Shown here piece by piece: positions 1 through 8,392 of a stretch of 33,586 nt of DNA (position 1 is the first letter of the stretch; each line of letters starts with the position of its first letter). Position numbers and translations under genes: made by a program. Location: assembly GCA_003551495.1 (NCBI GenBank), contig PUMT01000175.1, forward strand, positions 1-33,586, read 5' to 3'. This DNA comes from Bacteroidota bacterium (GTDB lineage Bacteria > Bacteroidota > Bacteroidia > Bacteroidales > PUMT01). The notes under the pieces are model-generated. The model ran no database searches. It was not told the origin of the DNA and worked only from the letters and a program-made list of their open reading frames with translations.

Positions 1-70
1 CAACTTCATTATGAAATTTTTTTCCATCTGTATGTGTGTATTTTTGGATAAAAATTTCATAATGAAGTTG
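1..70. repeat. Perfect 21-bp inverted repeat, long hairpin
   Basis: Bases 1-21 (CAACTTCATTATGAAATTTTT) are the exact reverse complement of bases 50-70, separated by a 28-base loop. The loop contains TGTGTGTATTT (33-43), which recurs in the loop of the next hairpin at 131-141. The element lies between an unseen gene to the left and the radical SAM gene, so it could terminate the upstream transcript, or be a small non-coding mobile or REP-like element. The window edge coincides with the left arm, so the repeat may extend further left. Confidence 0.85.
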
Positions 71-111
71 CAAAATTTTGACTGACTGGAGTATACGCTT
101 CGCTTTATCTT

Positions 112-156
112 AAAAATTTTTCATCTTGTCTGTGTGTATTTAGCTGAAAAATTTTT
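112..156. repeat. Second hairpin with the same loop motif
   Basis: AAAAATTTTTCA (112-123) pairs with TGAAAAATTTTT (145-156) around a 21-base loop that contains TGTGTGTATTT (131-141). The right arm is part of a perfect 14-bp palindrome, TGAAAAATTTTTCA (145-158), just before the -7 promoter box of the radical SAM gene. The shared loop word and similar AT-rich arms suggest this is a diverged relative of the hairpin at 1-70, spaced 98 bp apart. Confidence 0.7.
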
Positions 157-160
157 CATG

Positions 161-168
161 TATATTTG
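161..168 (+). promoter_or_regulatory. -7 box TATATTTG of the radical SAM gene
   Basis: TATATTTG fits the Bacteroidota -7 consensus TAnnTTTG, 18 bases before the ATG at 187. It overlaps the TTG codon used by the ORF track as a start, which argues for the ATG at 187. No good -33 box is visible; its usual place is occupied by the second hairpin. Confidence 0.55.
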
Positions 169-186
169 CCTTTTTTATTTTTCCTG

Positions 187-966
187 ATGGCTACTTTTCT
201 TTTCGATAAAATAGTGTTTGGCCCGGTTAAAAGCAGAAGACTGGGAATATCTTTGGGAATAAACCTTTTACCGACAAACTCAAAGTGGTGCAGTTTCAAT
301 TGTATATACTGCGAATGCGGTTGGACTTCCCCCCCGCCGTATAATAAAAATCTTTTTCCTTCAAGGGAAAAAGTCCGGCAGGACCTCAGGAAGATGCTCA
401 TCAATATGAAACAGGAAGGTGACCGTCCGGATGTAATCACATTTGCAGGCAATGGTGAACCTACCATACATCCCGGGTTTTCAGGCATTATTGACGATAC
501 GGTTTCCTTGCGGAACGAGTTTTTCAGGGATGCACGAATTGCAGTTCTTTCAAATGCCAGCATGATACACAAAAATGAAGTATTCATGGCTCTGAAAAAA
601 GTTGATCAGAATATCCTTAAGCTTGATTCGGGAATTGAAGCCACCATAAGGTTTTTAAATCAGCCTCCTCCTGAATTCAGGCTGAAAGAAGCTGTAGAAA
701 AGCTAATGCTTTTCAGGGGCGATTTCATTCTCCAGACTTTGTTCATAAACGGAACATACAAAAACAAAGTAATTGACAATACTACTGAAAGTGAACTGAA
801 TGCATGGCTGCCGCTGGTCAGGAAGTTAAGGCCACGTGAAGTTATGATTTACACAATTGCACGGGATACACCGGTCAGGGGATTGAAAAAGGTTTCACCC
901 GAAAAGCTCAGGGAAATTGCAAAAAAGGTAGAAGGCTTCGGAATACCTGTAAGTATATCCTCCTGA
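187..966 (+). CDS. Radical SAM protein, Tyw1/COG0731-like
   Basis: This 259-residue iron-sulfur enzyme should bind a [4Fe-4S] cluster and cleave S-adenosylmethionine to start a radical reaction. The cluster motif CSFNCIYC (C35, C39, C42) is followed by ECGW. The central AGNGEPT segment is the GGE-like SAM-binding motif. The short single-domain layout resembles bacterial COG0731 proteins, related to the archaeal/eukaryal wyosine enzyme Tyw1; the substrate in bacteria is not settled, so no gene name is given. The ORF track starts at a TTG (166) inside a promoter -7 box; I chose ATG 187, which gives MATFLFDKIVFGPVKSRRLG. The glycosyltransferase follows 38 bases later on the same strand, perhaps in one transcript, though the functions are not obviously linked. 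Confidence 0.85.
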   Translation: MATFLFDKIVFGPVKSRRLGISLGINLLPTNSKWCSFNCIYCECGWTSPPPYNKNLFPSREKVRQDLRKMLINMKQEGDRPDVITFAGNGEPTIHPGFSGIIDDTVSLRNEFFRDARIAVLSNASMIHKNEVFMALKKVDQNILKLDSGIEATIRFLNQPPPEFRLKEAVEKLMLFRGDFILQTLFINGTYKNKVIDNTTESELNAWLPLVRKLRPREVMIYTIARDTPVRGLKKVSPEKLREIAKKVEGFGIPVSISS

Positions 967-1004
967 GGATATGAAATGAACAATACATATTAACACAGGC
1001 TAAA

Positions 1005-2105
1005 TTGTCGGTTGTCCGGAAAAAGAAAATAGTGGTTTGTCCCCTGGACTGGGGGCTGGGACATGCTACCCGCATGATGCCACTGATAACCTTTTTAAAA
1101 AGGGATTTTCAGGTAATAGTAGCTGCAGGGGGTAATGCCCGTTCAGTGATTATATACTCGTTCCCGGAATTGCAGTGCCTGAGTTTGCCGGGAATGAAAA
1201 TAAGCTATTCCGGAAAGAATATACTGAAGAGATTGTTTGCGATTGCTCCCCTTTTTATCTATCACTCTGTCAAAGAGCATTTCCTTTTCCGTAAAATAGT
1301 TGATCAAATCGAGCCCGATATAATTATATCAGATAACAGGTACGGTATTTTCAGCAGAAAAAAATTCAGTATACTGATTACTCATCAGCTTTTCGTATCA
1401 CTCCCGCAGGGAATGAAATTTTTACAACCGGCTGTTTCTTGTCTTCTCAGAAAAGCCGGTTATTTTTTTAACGAATGCTGGATCCCTGACATCCCGGGCA
1501 ATTACAGCCTTTCAGGCTCCCTGTCAGCTCCGGCCGGTCTAACCGGAAAATATTTTCATGCGGGCTGGCTAAGCCATTTTTCAGTTATAAAATATTCCTC
1601 TACTGCCGGAGTAACCCAAAAATGGCAGGTTATTGCCATTATTTCCGGCCCGGAACCACAGAGGTCTGCACTTGAAAGTATTCTTGCAAATCAACTTTCT
1701 TCAGCCCCTTTTCGTTCACTTATGGTATGCGGCCGTCCTTCAAAAATGAACCATTCTGTTATCCGTTGGGGGAATCTGGAAAAAGTTCCATATATGAATG
1801 CAGGTGAACTTTTGCATGCAATAAGCAGGTCTGGGACAGTTATTTGCCGCAGCGGTTACAGCTCCATTGCAGATATAGCGACAATAGGGAAAAAAGCAAT
1901 TTTTATCCCCACTCCCGGACAGCCCGAACAGGAGTACCTGGCCAGGAGACTTGAAGGAAAGGGATGGTATTACTATGAAAAACAGGATAGCTTCAATCTG
2001 ATTCGTGCTCTTGCCAGATCCGAAAAATACGTGTTTCCTGCTTCAGGAAGGAAAATCAGTTTGCTGGCAGACCTGATCAAAAGACTAAAATATCAAAAAA
2101 TATAG
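1005..2105 (+). CDS. Glycosyltransferase, MurG/GT28-like fold
   Basis: A 366-residue GT-B type glycosyltransferase of a kind common in Bacteroidota. The N-terminal glycine-rich loop DWGLGHATRMMPL (about 15-27) is the acceptor-side signature. The C-terminal half carries a nucleotide-sugar site like that of MurG and GT28 enzymes: VICRSGYSSIADI followed by PTPGQPEQEYLARRLEGKGW. Substrate is unknown. The start is a TTG; the frame is open upstream to a stop at 972 but has no ATG, and a later ATG would remove the glycine-rich loop. Its 3' end overlaps the convergent PAP2-like gene by 13 bases. An N-acetylglucosamine-type donor is possible but unproven. Confidence 0.8.
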   Translation: MSVVRKKKIVVCPLDWGLGHATRMMPLITFLKRDFQVIVAAGGNARSVIIYSFPELQCLSLPGMKISYSGKNILKRLFAIAPLFIYHSVKEHFLFRKIVDQIEPDIIISDNRYGIFSRKKFSILITHQLFVSLPQGMKFLQPAVSCLLRKAGYFFNECWIPDIPGNYSLSGSLSAPAGLTGKYFHAGWLSHFSVIKYSSTAGVTQKWQVIAIISGPEPQRSALESILANQLSSAPFRSLMVCGRPSKMNHSVIRWGNLEKVPYMNAGELLHAISRSGTVICRSGYSSIADIATIGKKAIFIPTPGQPEQEYLARRLEGKGWYYYEKQDSFNLIRALARSEKYVFPASGRKISLLADLIKRLKYQKI

Positions 2106-2695
2106 AAAACCATTATCATAATTGCAGCCCCTGCAAGAAACCCTGAATAAACCTGCCGGGGATTGTGGGCTTTCAGTTCAATTCTTGAAAAACCGGTTAA
2201 CCCGGCAACCAGGATTACAGGAACAAGAATAGCGAAGAGGTTCACTGAATAGGTGAAAGAAAGTGAAAGAACCAGTCCGGCAAGCCCCCCAATACCAACC
2301 ATATGTGCACTGATTTTCCATACGGTTGAAACAAGGAATACAACTGCAACTGAAACAACAACACCCTTCATAAAAAGGAAAATGGGTTCGGGTAAAAAAT
2401 CGTAAATAAGCAGGTAGGTGAAAAAGTAAACGACAAGGGTAAAAAAAAGTGGAAGCAATCTCTCCTTCAGAGAATTCATCTGAACACTTCCAATCATCCT
2501 GAAAAGTAGAAAAAGGGGGATAAAGCAGATCGGGAGCAAAAAAGTCCCTGAAAAAATTATCAGAAAAATTGCCCTCTTTTGTTCAAATGTCAAATTCCAT
2601 AAATTGATGCCGGAAGAGAATATCAGCAAAATGCCGAATGAAGTCATCAACAATGGGTGAAAAAAAAATGAAAAAACTTTAGCGGCATTAAGCAT
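2093..2695 (-). CDS. PAP2-like integral membrane phosphatase
   Basis: A 200-residue, very hydrophobic protein with about six membrane segments. The C-terminal part has a PAP2-like pattern: KISAH about two thirds through, then SRIELKAHNPRQVYSGFLAG, which resembles the SRxxxxxHxxxDVxxG motif of PAP2 lipid phosphatases but with Gln in the usual Asp place. The classic first motif (KxxxxxxRP) is not obvious, so activity is uncertain. Related Bacteroidota proteins are often labelled PA-phosphatase. It starts 20 bases after the rpoN stop and is probably cotranscribed with it. Possible substrates are phosphatidic acid or undecaprenyl pyrophosphate. Confidence 0.65.
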   Translation of the reverse strand: MLNAAKVFSFFFHPLLMTSFGILLIFSSGINLWNLTFEQKRAIFLIIFSGTFLLPICFIPLFLLFRMIGSVQMNSLKERLLPLFFTLVVYFFTYLLIYDFLPEPIFLFMKGVVVSVAVVFLVSTVWKISAHMVGIGGLAGLVLSLSFTYSVNLFAILVPVILVAGLTGFSRIELKAHNPRQVYSGFLAGAAIMIMVFYIF

Positions 2696-2715
2696 ATAGT
2701 ATTAAAAAAACAATT

Positions 2716-4173
2716 TTACAATACCTTTCTTAATCTGGCTACAGGAATGTTAAGTTGTTCACGGTATTTTGCAACTGTTCGCCTTGCTATATTGTAACCT
2801 TTTTCCTTCAGGATGGCAGTAAGTTTTTCGTCAGTTACCGGTTTACGCTTGTCTTCATTATCTATGCATTCTTTAAGGATAGTTTTGATCTCCCTTGTTG
2901 ATACCTCTTCACCAGCTTCGTTTTGCAGACCCTCAGAAAAAAAATACTTAAGCGGAAATATTCCGAAATGAGTCTGTATATATTTGCTATTGGCAACCCT
3001 GCTCACCGTGGATATATCCAGTCCCGTTCTTTCTGCAATATCCTTAAGTATCATAGGTCTCAACTTTGTTTCATCCCCATCGGCAAAAAACTCCCTCTGG
3101 TATTCAAGTATCGCGTTCATTGTTACCATTAATGTATTCTGCCTTTGAACGATCGCATCAATAAACCATTTTGCCGAGTCAAGTTTCTGCTTTACAAAAG
3201 ATAATGTCTCCCTGTCTTTTTTCGTCCTGCTCTCTTTTTTAATGCTGATATTTTCCAGCATATCACAATATGTCCTGTTCAGCTTAAGATCGGGAATATT
3301 CCGTGTATTAAGGCTAAGAATGAACTCCCCGTCAACATAGTCGAGAATAAAATCGGGCACAATCTGGTATGAAGGATTGCTGACAGAATCACTGTACAGG
3401 CTGCCCGGCTTAGGGTTCAACCTGAGGATCTCTTTAATTGCACCTTTCAGTTCTTCCTCTGTTATATTAAGTTTTTTTGAGATTTTGTCATAATGCTTTT
3501 TAATAAACTCCTTGAAACACTGACTTAAAATTCTTTGTGCAAGTTTTACAGGTTCGCTATCCTGATCTTTACGTTCTATCTGAAGCAGGAGGCATTCCTG
3601 AAGATCGCGTGCACCTACACCAGGCGGATCAAAATCCTGTATTATTTTGAGAATTTCGTAAAGCTCTGCTTCATCAGTTTTGATATTCTGGGAAAATACA
3701 AGGTCGTCGGCAATTGCATCAAGACGCCTCCTCAGGTATCCGTCCTCATCAAGATTCCCAAGTATATGCCTGGCAAGCATCTGGCTGCGCTCATCCATTG
3801 AATATAGGCCAAGTTGACTTTCCAGATGTGACCTGAATGTTGATTCAGTTCCCAGGGGTATTTCCTCCCTTTTATCATCCCTGGAGTAATTGCTTACATT
3901 AAGCTTGTAGGCAGGAGTTTCATCATCCTCAATATAATCTTCAAGTGAAAACTCATCCTGGTTTTCCTCAATGTTCTCATCACCAGCATTCTCTTCATTC
4001 ACGGCTTCTTCAGTTGCAGATTCCTCACCTTCCTCCAATGCTGGATTCTCCTCCAGTTCTTTCTTGATCCTTTGTTCAAGCTGAATGGCGGGTATCTCAA
4101 GCAGCTTTATCATCTGAATCTGCTGCGGCGAGAGTTTCTGAAGAAGTTTCTGCTGTAGTCTTTGCTTTAACAT
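2716..4173 (-). CDS. rpoN: RNA polymerase sigma-54 factor
   Basis: A full-length 485-residue sigma-54. Region I at the N-terminus (LKQRLQQKLLQKLSPQQIQMIKLLEIP) is the glutamine/leucine-rich activator-interacting domain, followed by an acidic region II (about 50-95, rich in Glu/Asp), the core-binding domain, and the DNA-binding domain. The RpoN box ARRTVAKYRE (463-472) is perfectly conserved and would contact the -24 element. Sigma-54 promoters need an AAA+ activator; none is encoded here, and I found no convincing -24/-12 site (GG-N10-GC) in the gaps I inspected. The PAP2-like gene follows at 20 bases. No TAnnTTTG box is visible in the 110 bases upstream. Confidence 0.97.
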   Translation of the reverse strand: MLKQRLQQKLLQKLSPQQIQMIKLLEIPAIQLEQRIKKELEENPALEEGEESATEEAVNEENAGDENIEENQDEFSLEDYIEDDETPAYKLNVSNYSRDDKREEIPLGTESTFRSHLESQLGLYSMDERSQMLARHILGNLDEDGYLRRRLDAIADDLVFSQNIKTDEAELYEILKIIQDFDPPGVGARDLQECLLLQIERKDQDSEPVKLAQRILSQCFKEFIKKHYDKISKKLNITEEELKGAIKEILRLNPKPGSLYSDSVSNPSYQIVPDFILDYVDGEFILSLNTRNIPDLKLNRTYCDMLENISIKKESRTKKDRETLSFVKQKLDSAKWFIDAIVQRQNTLMVTMNAILEYQREFFADGDETKLRPMILKDIAERTGLDISTVSRVANSKYIQTHFGIFPLKYFFSEGLQNEAGEEVSTREIKTILKECIDNEDKRKPVTDEKLTAILKEKGYNIARRTVAKYREQLNIPVARLRKVL

Positions 4174-4287
4174 ATCTTTTCAGCATTCTTTTCCTGCAGG
4201 CAATTTACTAAATTTTCAGATATTAAGTTATAAGAACCTTTTAACTTGCAACGTAATCCAGGGAATTAATATGCAACAGGTTATAAA

Positions 4288-5685
4288 TCAGAATTCAGCA
4301 TTTTTGGGAGTTCTTGGAAACGGGATAACATCACGTATATTCCCCATGCCCGTAACAAAAAGCATCAATCGTTCGAATCCCAGTCCGAAACCACTATGCG
4401 GGGCAGTTCCAAACCGTCGTGTATCAAGATACCACCACAACTCTTCTTTCGGTATATTGAGTTCCTGAATTCTTTTCTCAAGTTTTTCAAGGTCCTCTTC
4501 CCTTTGCGAGCCACCAATTATTTCTCCTATCTTAGGAAAAAGCACATCCATAGCTCTTACAGTTTTCCCGTCATCGTTCTGCTTCATATAAAAAGCTTTA
4601 ATATCCCTGGGATAGCCTGTAATTATCACAGGTTTTCCAAAGTGATTTTCAACAAGATAACGCTCGTGTTCTGATTGCAGATCGGCGCCCCAGTGAACAG
4701 GAAACTCAAATTCTTTCCCTGACGTCGACAAGATATCTATTGCTTCATTGTAGGTGATCCTTATGAAATCATTTTCTGCAACATGTTTTATGCGTTCGAT
4801 CAGGTCCCTGTCATACATCTCAGTCAGAAATTCAAGATCTTCACGGCACTCATCCAGCAACCTCACCAACAGGTATTTTAAAAACTCTTCTGCAAGATCC
4901 ATATTATCTTCAATATCGTAAAATGCCATCTCAGGCTCAATCATCCAGAATTCTGCAAGGTGCCTTGGAGTATTCGAATTCTCTGCACGAAAAGTTGGCC
5001 CGAATGTATATACATCCGAAAGTGCAAGAGCCCCAAGTTCGGCTTCAAGTTGGCCTGAAACGGTAAGATTGGTTTCGCGTCCGAAGAAATCCTCGCGGTA
5101 GTCAATTCTGTTTCCATTTGTTCTGGGCGGATTTGAAATATCAAGTGTTGTAACACGGAACATTTCACCTGCACCTTCAGCATCAGCTCCTGTTATTATC
5201 GGAGTGTGCAGGTATAAGAAACCTTTATCGTTAAAAAATTTGTGAATTGCATAAGCAAGTGCATGGCGTATTCGGAGTACGGCTCCAAAAGTGTTGGTTC
5301 TGGGACGCAAGTGTGCAATTTCCCTTAAAAATTCGAGTGTGTGACCCTTCTTTTGCAATGGATACTTCAACGGATCTGCAGGACCGTAAAGTTCCAAATT
5401 CCCGGCAAGGATCTCCACATTTTGGCCTTTGCCCATACTTTCTTTAAGTTCACCGGTAACCGAAATACAAGCTCCGGTTGTAATTTTTTTAAGAAACTCT
5501 TCACCAAATTGAGGAACATCTGCAACTATTTGAATGTTTTTTATAGTAGATCCGTCGTTCAGGGAAATAAAAGCGATCTTTTTATTTCCCCTGCGGGTAC
5601 GGACCCATCCCTTTACAGTTATTTCCGTTCCAAACTCTTTCGATAAAAGGGCTTCCCTGACCCTGGTTCTTGCTTTGATTCCCAT
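4288..5685 (-). CDS. asnS: Asparaginyl-tRNA synthetase
   Basis: A class IIb synthetase that charges tRNA-Asn with asparagine. The N-terminal OB-fold anticodon-binding domain ([15 protein letters not shown], then [10 protein letters not shown]) is followed by the class II catalytic core. Motif 2 is the segment [20 protein letters not shown] and motif 3 is [15 protein letters not shown] near the C-terminus. I set the start at the inner ATG (5685), giving 465 residues, the usual family length (E. coli about 466). The ORF-track extension to 5733 adds 16 residues that run through an 18-bp palindrome and look non-coding. The 3' end lies about 115 bases upstream of rpoN on the same strand. Confidence 0.97.
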   Translation of the reverse strand: MGIKARTRVREALLSKEFGTEITVKGWVRTRRGNKKIAFISLNDGSTIKNIQIVADVPQFGEEFLKKITTGACISVTGELKESMGKGQNVEILAGNLELYGPADPLKYPLQKKGHTLEFLREIAHLRPRTNTFGAVLRIRHALAYAIHKFFNDKGFLYLHTPIITGADAEGAGEMFRVTTLDISNPPRTNGNRIDYREDFFGRETNLTVSGQLEAELGALALSDVYTFGPTFRAENSNTPRHLAEFWMIEPEMAFYDIEDNMDLAEEFLKYLLVRLLDECREDLEFLTEMYDRDLIERIKHVAENDFIRITYNEAIDILSTSGKEFEFPVHWGADLQSEHERYLVENHFGKPVIITGYPRDIKAFYMKQNDDGKTVRAMDVLFPKIGEIIGGSQREEDLEKLEKRIQELNIPKEELWWYLDTRRFGTAPHSGFGLGFERLMLFVTGMGNIRDVIPFPRTPKNAEF

Positions 5686-5701
5686 TAATTTTATTTTAGT
5701 T

Positions 5702-5719
5702 AAAACTGTTAACAGTTTT
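5702..5719. promoter_or_regulatory. 18-bp perfect palindrome upstream of asnS
   Basis: AAAACTGTTAACAGTTTT is a perfect palindrome that ends 16 bases before the asnS ATG on the minus strand. A symmetric site of this size next to a start codon is typical of a repressor operator, but no regulator is identified here. Confidence 0.45.
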
Positions 5720-5809
5720 TCATATTTCTTCACTTGCCGGGGAAACAGCTCTTAAACTGATTCAACTATCCCCGGCTGACTGCCTCCGGCTATTTGTTAT
5801 TGTTCCCTG

Positions 5810-5817
5810 CAAAATTA
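5810..5817 (-). promoter_or_regulatory. Candidate -7 box for asnS
   Basis: On the minus strand this reads TAATTTTG, a match to TAnnTTTG. It would give an asnS leader of about 120 bases that contains the palindrome at 5702-5719. No clear -33 box lies at the expected distance. Confidence 0.4.
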
Positions 5818-5916
5818 GTATTTTGATTCAAATAATCCTGAAATGCCCAAAAAATCGGTTTTGGCACTTGTCTTATTTTTCTTATTTTCGTGTAATTATA
5901 CTATACCATTTCATCC

Positions 5917-6819
5917 ATGTCAGTTGTTGTAAATAATGTCACCAAATTATACGGAAAACAGAAGGCACTTGACAATGTCTCATTCAAAATCAACACAGGT
6001 GAGATTCTGGGTTTTCTTGGCCCCAATGGTGCAGGCAAAACAACTATGATGAAGATAATCACAGGTTATCTGCCTGCAACATCAGGTTCTGTCACCATCA
6101 ACGGCAGAGAAGTAAGAAACAATCTGAGGGAAATAAAGCAAAAAGTGGGCTACCTGCCAGAAAACAATCCGTTGTACCCCGAAATGTATGTACAGGAGTA
6201 TCTCCGTTTTGTAGCAGATCTTTTCGGAGTGGAAAAAAAAGACAGGCTGGTGGCGGATACTATAGAAATTACCGGACTTGGCAAGGAAAAACACAAAAAG
6301 ATCGGGGTACTGTCCAAAGGTTACCGCCAACGTGTAGGTCTTGCACATGTTCTTATCCACGACCCGGAAGTGCTTATTCTGGATGAACCTACTTCCGGAT
6401 TGGACCCCAACCAGATAGTTGAGATAAGAAATCTTATATCCAGTGCAGGCAAGGAAAAAACTGTGATGCTTTCAACTCACATAATGCAGGAGGTTGAAGC
6501 AATATGTCAGAGAATAATCATTATCAACAAAGGAAGAATTGTAGCCGACCGGGAAACAGGCAGGATTGATTCGGGTATTTCCGGAGCAGCAGTAGTAGTT
6601 GAATTCAGCGGTGAGGCTGAAGAATCTCAACTGCTTTCAATCCCCGGGGCATCAAAGGCATTCAGGGTTGAAAAAAACAAATGGATTATTGAAAGTTCAG
6701 GCCCCGGTGACATCAGAACCGGTATATTCAGATTTGCTGTCGATAATAATCTCACCGTATTATACCTTCAAAAACAGGAAAAAACACTTGAGCAATTGTT
6801 CAGGGAACTTACTGAATAA
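5917..6819 (+). CDS. gldA: ABC transporter ATPase, GldA-like
   Basis: A 300-residue ATPase subunit of an ABC-2 type exporter. Walker A is GPNGAGKTT (35-43), the signature is LSKGYRQRVGLA, Walker B runs into LDEPTSGLD, and the switch histidine is in STHIMQEVE. The N-terminal half, especially GYLPENNPLYPEMYVQEYL, matches GldA of the gliding-motility ABC transporter GldAFG. The C-terminal 80 residues form the variable tail seen in GldA. Partners gldF and gldG are not in the window; gldA is also unlinked to gldFG in Flavobacterium. Bacteroidales that do not glide can keep these genes, so gliding should not be assumed. No clear promoter box was seen; TATTTTCG at about 5884 misses the consensus by one base. 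Confidence 0.85.
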   Translation: MSVVVNNVTKLYGKQKALDNVSFKINTGEILGFLGPNGAGKTTMMKIITGYLPATSGSVTINGREVRNNLREIKQKVGYLPENNPLYPEMYVQEYLRFVADLFGVEKKDRLVADTIEITGLGKEKHKKIGVLSKGYRQRVGLAHVLIHDPEVLILDEPTSGLDPNQIVEIRNLISSAGKEKTVMLSTHIMQEVEAICQRIIIINKGRIVADRETGRIDSGISGAAVVVEFSGEAEESQLLSIPGASKAFRVEKNKWIIESSGPGDIRTGIFRFAVDNNLTVLYLQKQEKTLEQLFRELTE

Positions 6820-6901
6820 CAGTTTAAATTATTTCAAACCCCTGTTTGTCCCGCTGAATCACTAATTACACAGAAGTTAGCTGAGCAACCCTCAAAAAAG
6901 T

Positions 6902-6933
6902 TTTGGAATAGTGATTATTATTGAATAGGTTTG
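6902..6933 (+). promoter_or_regulatory. metK promoter, TTTG-N20-TAGGTTTG
   Basis: A -33 box TTTG (6902-6905) and a -7 box TAGGTTTG (6926-6933) are separated by 20 bases, an excellent match to the Bacteroidota primary promoter. Transcription would start near 6938-6941, only a few bases before the riboswitch-like element, so the leader begins with the sensor. Confidence 0.75.
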
Positions 6934-6944
6934 CACCTGTAAAA

Positions 6945-6997
6945 TTCTGGTGGAAAGATTTGACTGATTGCAACCACAGTAAAAAATGCTAAAACGT
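6945..6997 (+). promoter_or_regulatory. SAM-II-like riboswitch upstream of metK
   Basis: The leader reads GTGGAAAGATTTGACTGATT, then GCAACCACAGTAAAAAATGC and TAAAACG. This matches the conserved words of the SAM-II (SAM_alpha, metA/metX) riboswitch in order: GAUUUGA, UUGCAA, then AAAUGCUAAAA. The P1 stem is GUGG (6950-6953) with CCAC (6974-6977). The loop segment UGACUG (6961-6966) is complementary to CAGUCA (7015-7020) downstream, a possible pseudoknot strand, though farther away than in known examples. SAM-II is known from alphaproteobacteria and also Bacteroidota. It would bind S-adenosylmethionine, the product of MetK, for feedback control. No terminator follows, so control of translation start is more likely. 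Identification is by eye, not by covariance model. Confidence 0.72.
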
Positions 6998-7077
6998 ATT
7001 CTGCTGCCTTTTCCCAGTCACCATATTCCACAAGTATTAATTACTAAAAAGATTTTTTAACCTAAAAAATTAAAAAA

Positions 7078-8370
7078 ATGGGATATCTATTTACTTCAGA
7101 ATCGGTGTCTGAAGGGCACCCTGACAAGATAGCCGATCAGATTTCGGATGCACTGCTGGATGAATTCCTGAGAATTGATCCCGAATCGAAAGTTGCTTGT
7201 GAAACGATGGTCACTACAGGACTTATTATTTGCTGCGGGGAAGTCAATACATCCGGCTATATTGACATACAGCGTATTGCGAGGGGCGTGGTGAAGGAAA
7301 TAGGCTATACCCGTTCGGCCTATAAATTCGATGCCGAATCCTGCGGTGTGATATCTACCATTCACGAACAATCTCCAGATATAAGTCAGGGAGTTGTTAA
7401 GGAAAAGGAAGAAGAACAGGGGGCAGGCGACCAGGGAATGATGTTTGGATATGCAAACAGGGAGATGGATAATTATATGCCGGTACCAATTGAACTTGCA
7501 CATGTATTGCTTCAGGAACTGGCAGCCATAAGACACGAAGGTGAGTTGATGACTTATCTCCGTCCCGACTCAAAAGCCCAGGTAACAGTTGAATATAATT
7601 CAGACAATATCCCCAGTCGAATTGACACAATAGTCATCTCAACCCAGCATGATGAGTTTGACAGTGAAGAACAAATGCGAACTGTTATTGAAAAAGATAT
7701 TCGAAACATTTTGATCCCCAGGGCAAGAAAAGTGAGTTCCCTGCCGGAAAATATCAGGAAGTTGTTTGACGATGGTTTCAGGCTGCTTGTCAATCCAACC
7801 GGGAAATTTGTGATTGGAGGGCCTCATGGTGATACAGGCCTGACAGGAAGGAAAATAATAGTTGACACTTACGGAGGGAAAGGTGCACACGGCGGAGGTG
7901 CTTTTTCCGGAAAAGATCCGTCAAAGGTTGACCGCTCTGCTGCATATGCAACAAGGCATATTGCAAAGAATATGGTGGCAGCAGGTGTTGCAGATGAAAT
8001 GCTTGTTCAGGTAGCATACGCAATTGGCAAAGCCGAGCCCGTTGGTATCTTTGTCAACACTTACGGCACTTCGAAAGTCGATATGTCTGATCCCGAAATA
8101 GAATTAAAAATCAGAAAACTATTTGACCTGAGACCTTACGCAATCGTAAACAGACTTGGTCTTAAAAATCCCGTATATCAAGAAACCTCTAAATACGGGC
8201 ATTTTGGAAGAAGTCCTTATACCAGGGAAATAGAAGTATTTTACAATAACAAGGATACCTACACAAAAATGGTTGATGGAGAAAAGAAAATCTTTAAAAA
8301 AGTAGATTTCTTTTCATGGGAAAAACTCGATTATGTTGATGTGATAAAAAAAGAGTTTGGACTGGTTTAG
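7078..8370 (+). CDS. metK: S-adenosylmethionine synthase
   Basis: A cytosolic 430-residue enzyme that makes S-adenosylmethionine from methionine and ATP. The N-terminus has [18 protein letters not shown] with the ATP-binding histidine. The first family signature is [12 protein letters not shown] (about 118-129). The second, glycine-rich signature appears as [18 protein letters not shown], with the phosphate-binding stretch [13 protein letters not shown] just before. Length and all motifs are normal. The ATG follows an A-rich stretch with no Shine-Dalgarno sequence. The 144-base leader after the promoter holds a SAM-II-like element. The gene converges with the sugar transferase gene with only 18 bases between stops. 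Confidence 0.98.
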   Translation: MGYLFTSESVSEGHPDKIADQISDALLDEFLRIDPESKVACETMVTTGLIICCGEVNTSGYIDIQRIARGVVKEIGYTRSAYKFDAESCGVISTIHEQSPDISQGVVKEKEEEQGAGDQGMMFGYANREMDNYMPVPIELAHVLLQELAAIRHEGELMTYLRPDSKAQVTVEYNSDNIPSRIDTIVISTQHDEFDSEEQMRTVIEKDIRNILIPRARKVSSLPENIRKLFDDGFRLLVNPTGKFVIGGPHGDTGLTGRKIIVDTYGGKGAHGGGAFSGKDPSKVDRSAAYATRHIAKNMVAAGVADEMLVQVAYAIGKAEPVGIFVNTYGTSKVDMSDPEIELKIRKLFDLRPYAIVNRLGLKNPVYQETSKYGHFGRSPYTREIEVFYNNKDTYTKMVDGEKKIFKKVDFFSWEKLDYVDVIKKEFGLV

Positions 8371-8392
8371 CAGCAACAAAAAAGTCTGCTAA
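8367..8392. terminator. Hairpin between convergent metK and sugar transferase
   Basis: TTAGCAG (8367-8373) pairs with CTGCTAA (8386-8392) around a 12-base loop. It spans both stop codons. The loop reads as a run of six A on the plus strand and six T on the minus strand, but no T-tract follows the stem on either strand, so terminator function is weakly supported. Confidence 0.3.

Noticed and set aside
166-186. TTG start of the radical SAM gene from the ORF track
   Set aside because: The TTG is part of the TATATTTG promoter box, so transcription would begin after it; ATG 187 is the better start.
5686-5733. N-terminal extension of asnS
   Set aside because: The extra 16 residues are not typical of AsnRS and the stretch holds an 18-bp palindrome; the inner ATG gives the normal length.
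5864-5880. TTGGCACTTGTCTTAT upstream of gldA as a sigma-54 promoter
   Set aside because: The TGGCAC part fits a -24 element, but the required GC (TTGC-like) 10 bases after the GG is AT here, and no activator gene is near. It is a half match in AT-rich DNA.
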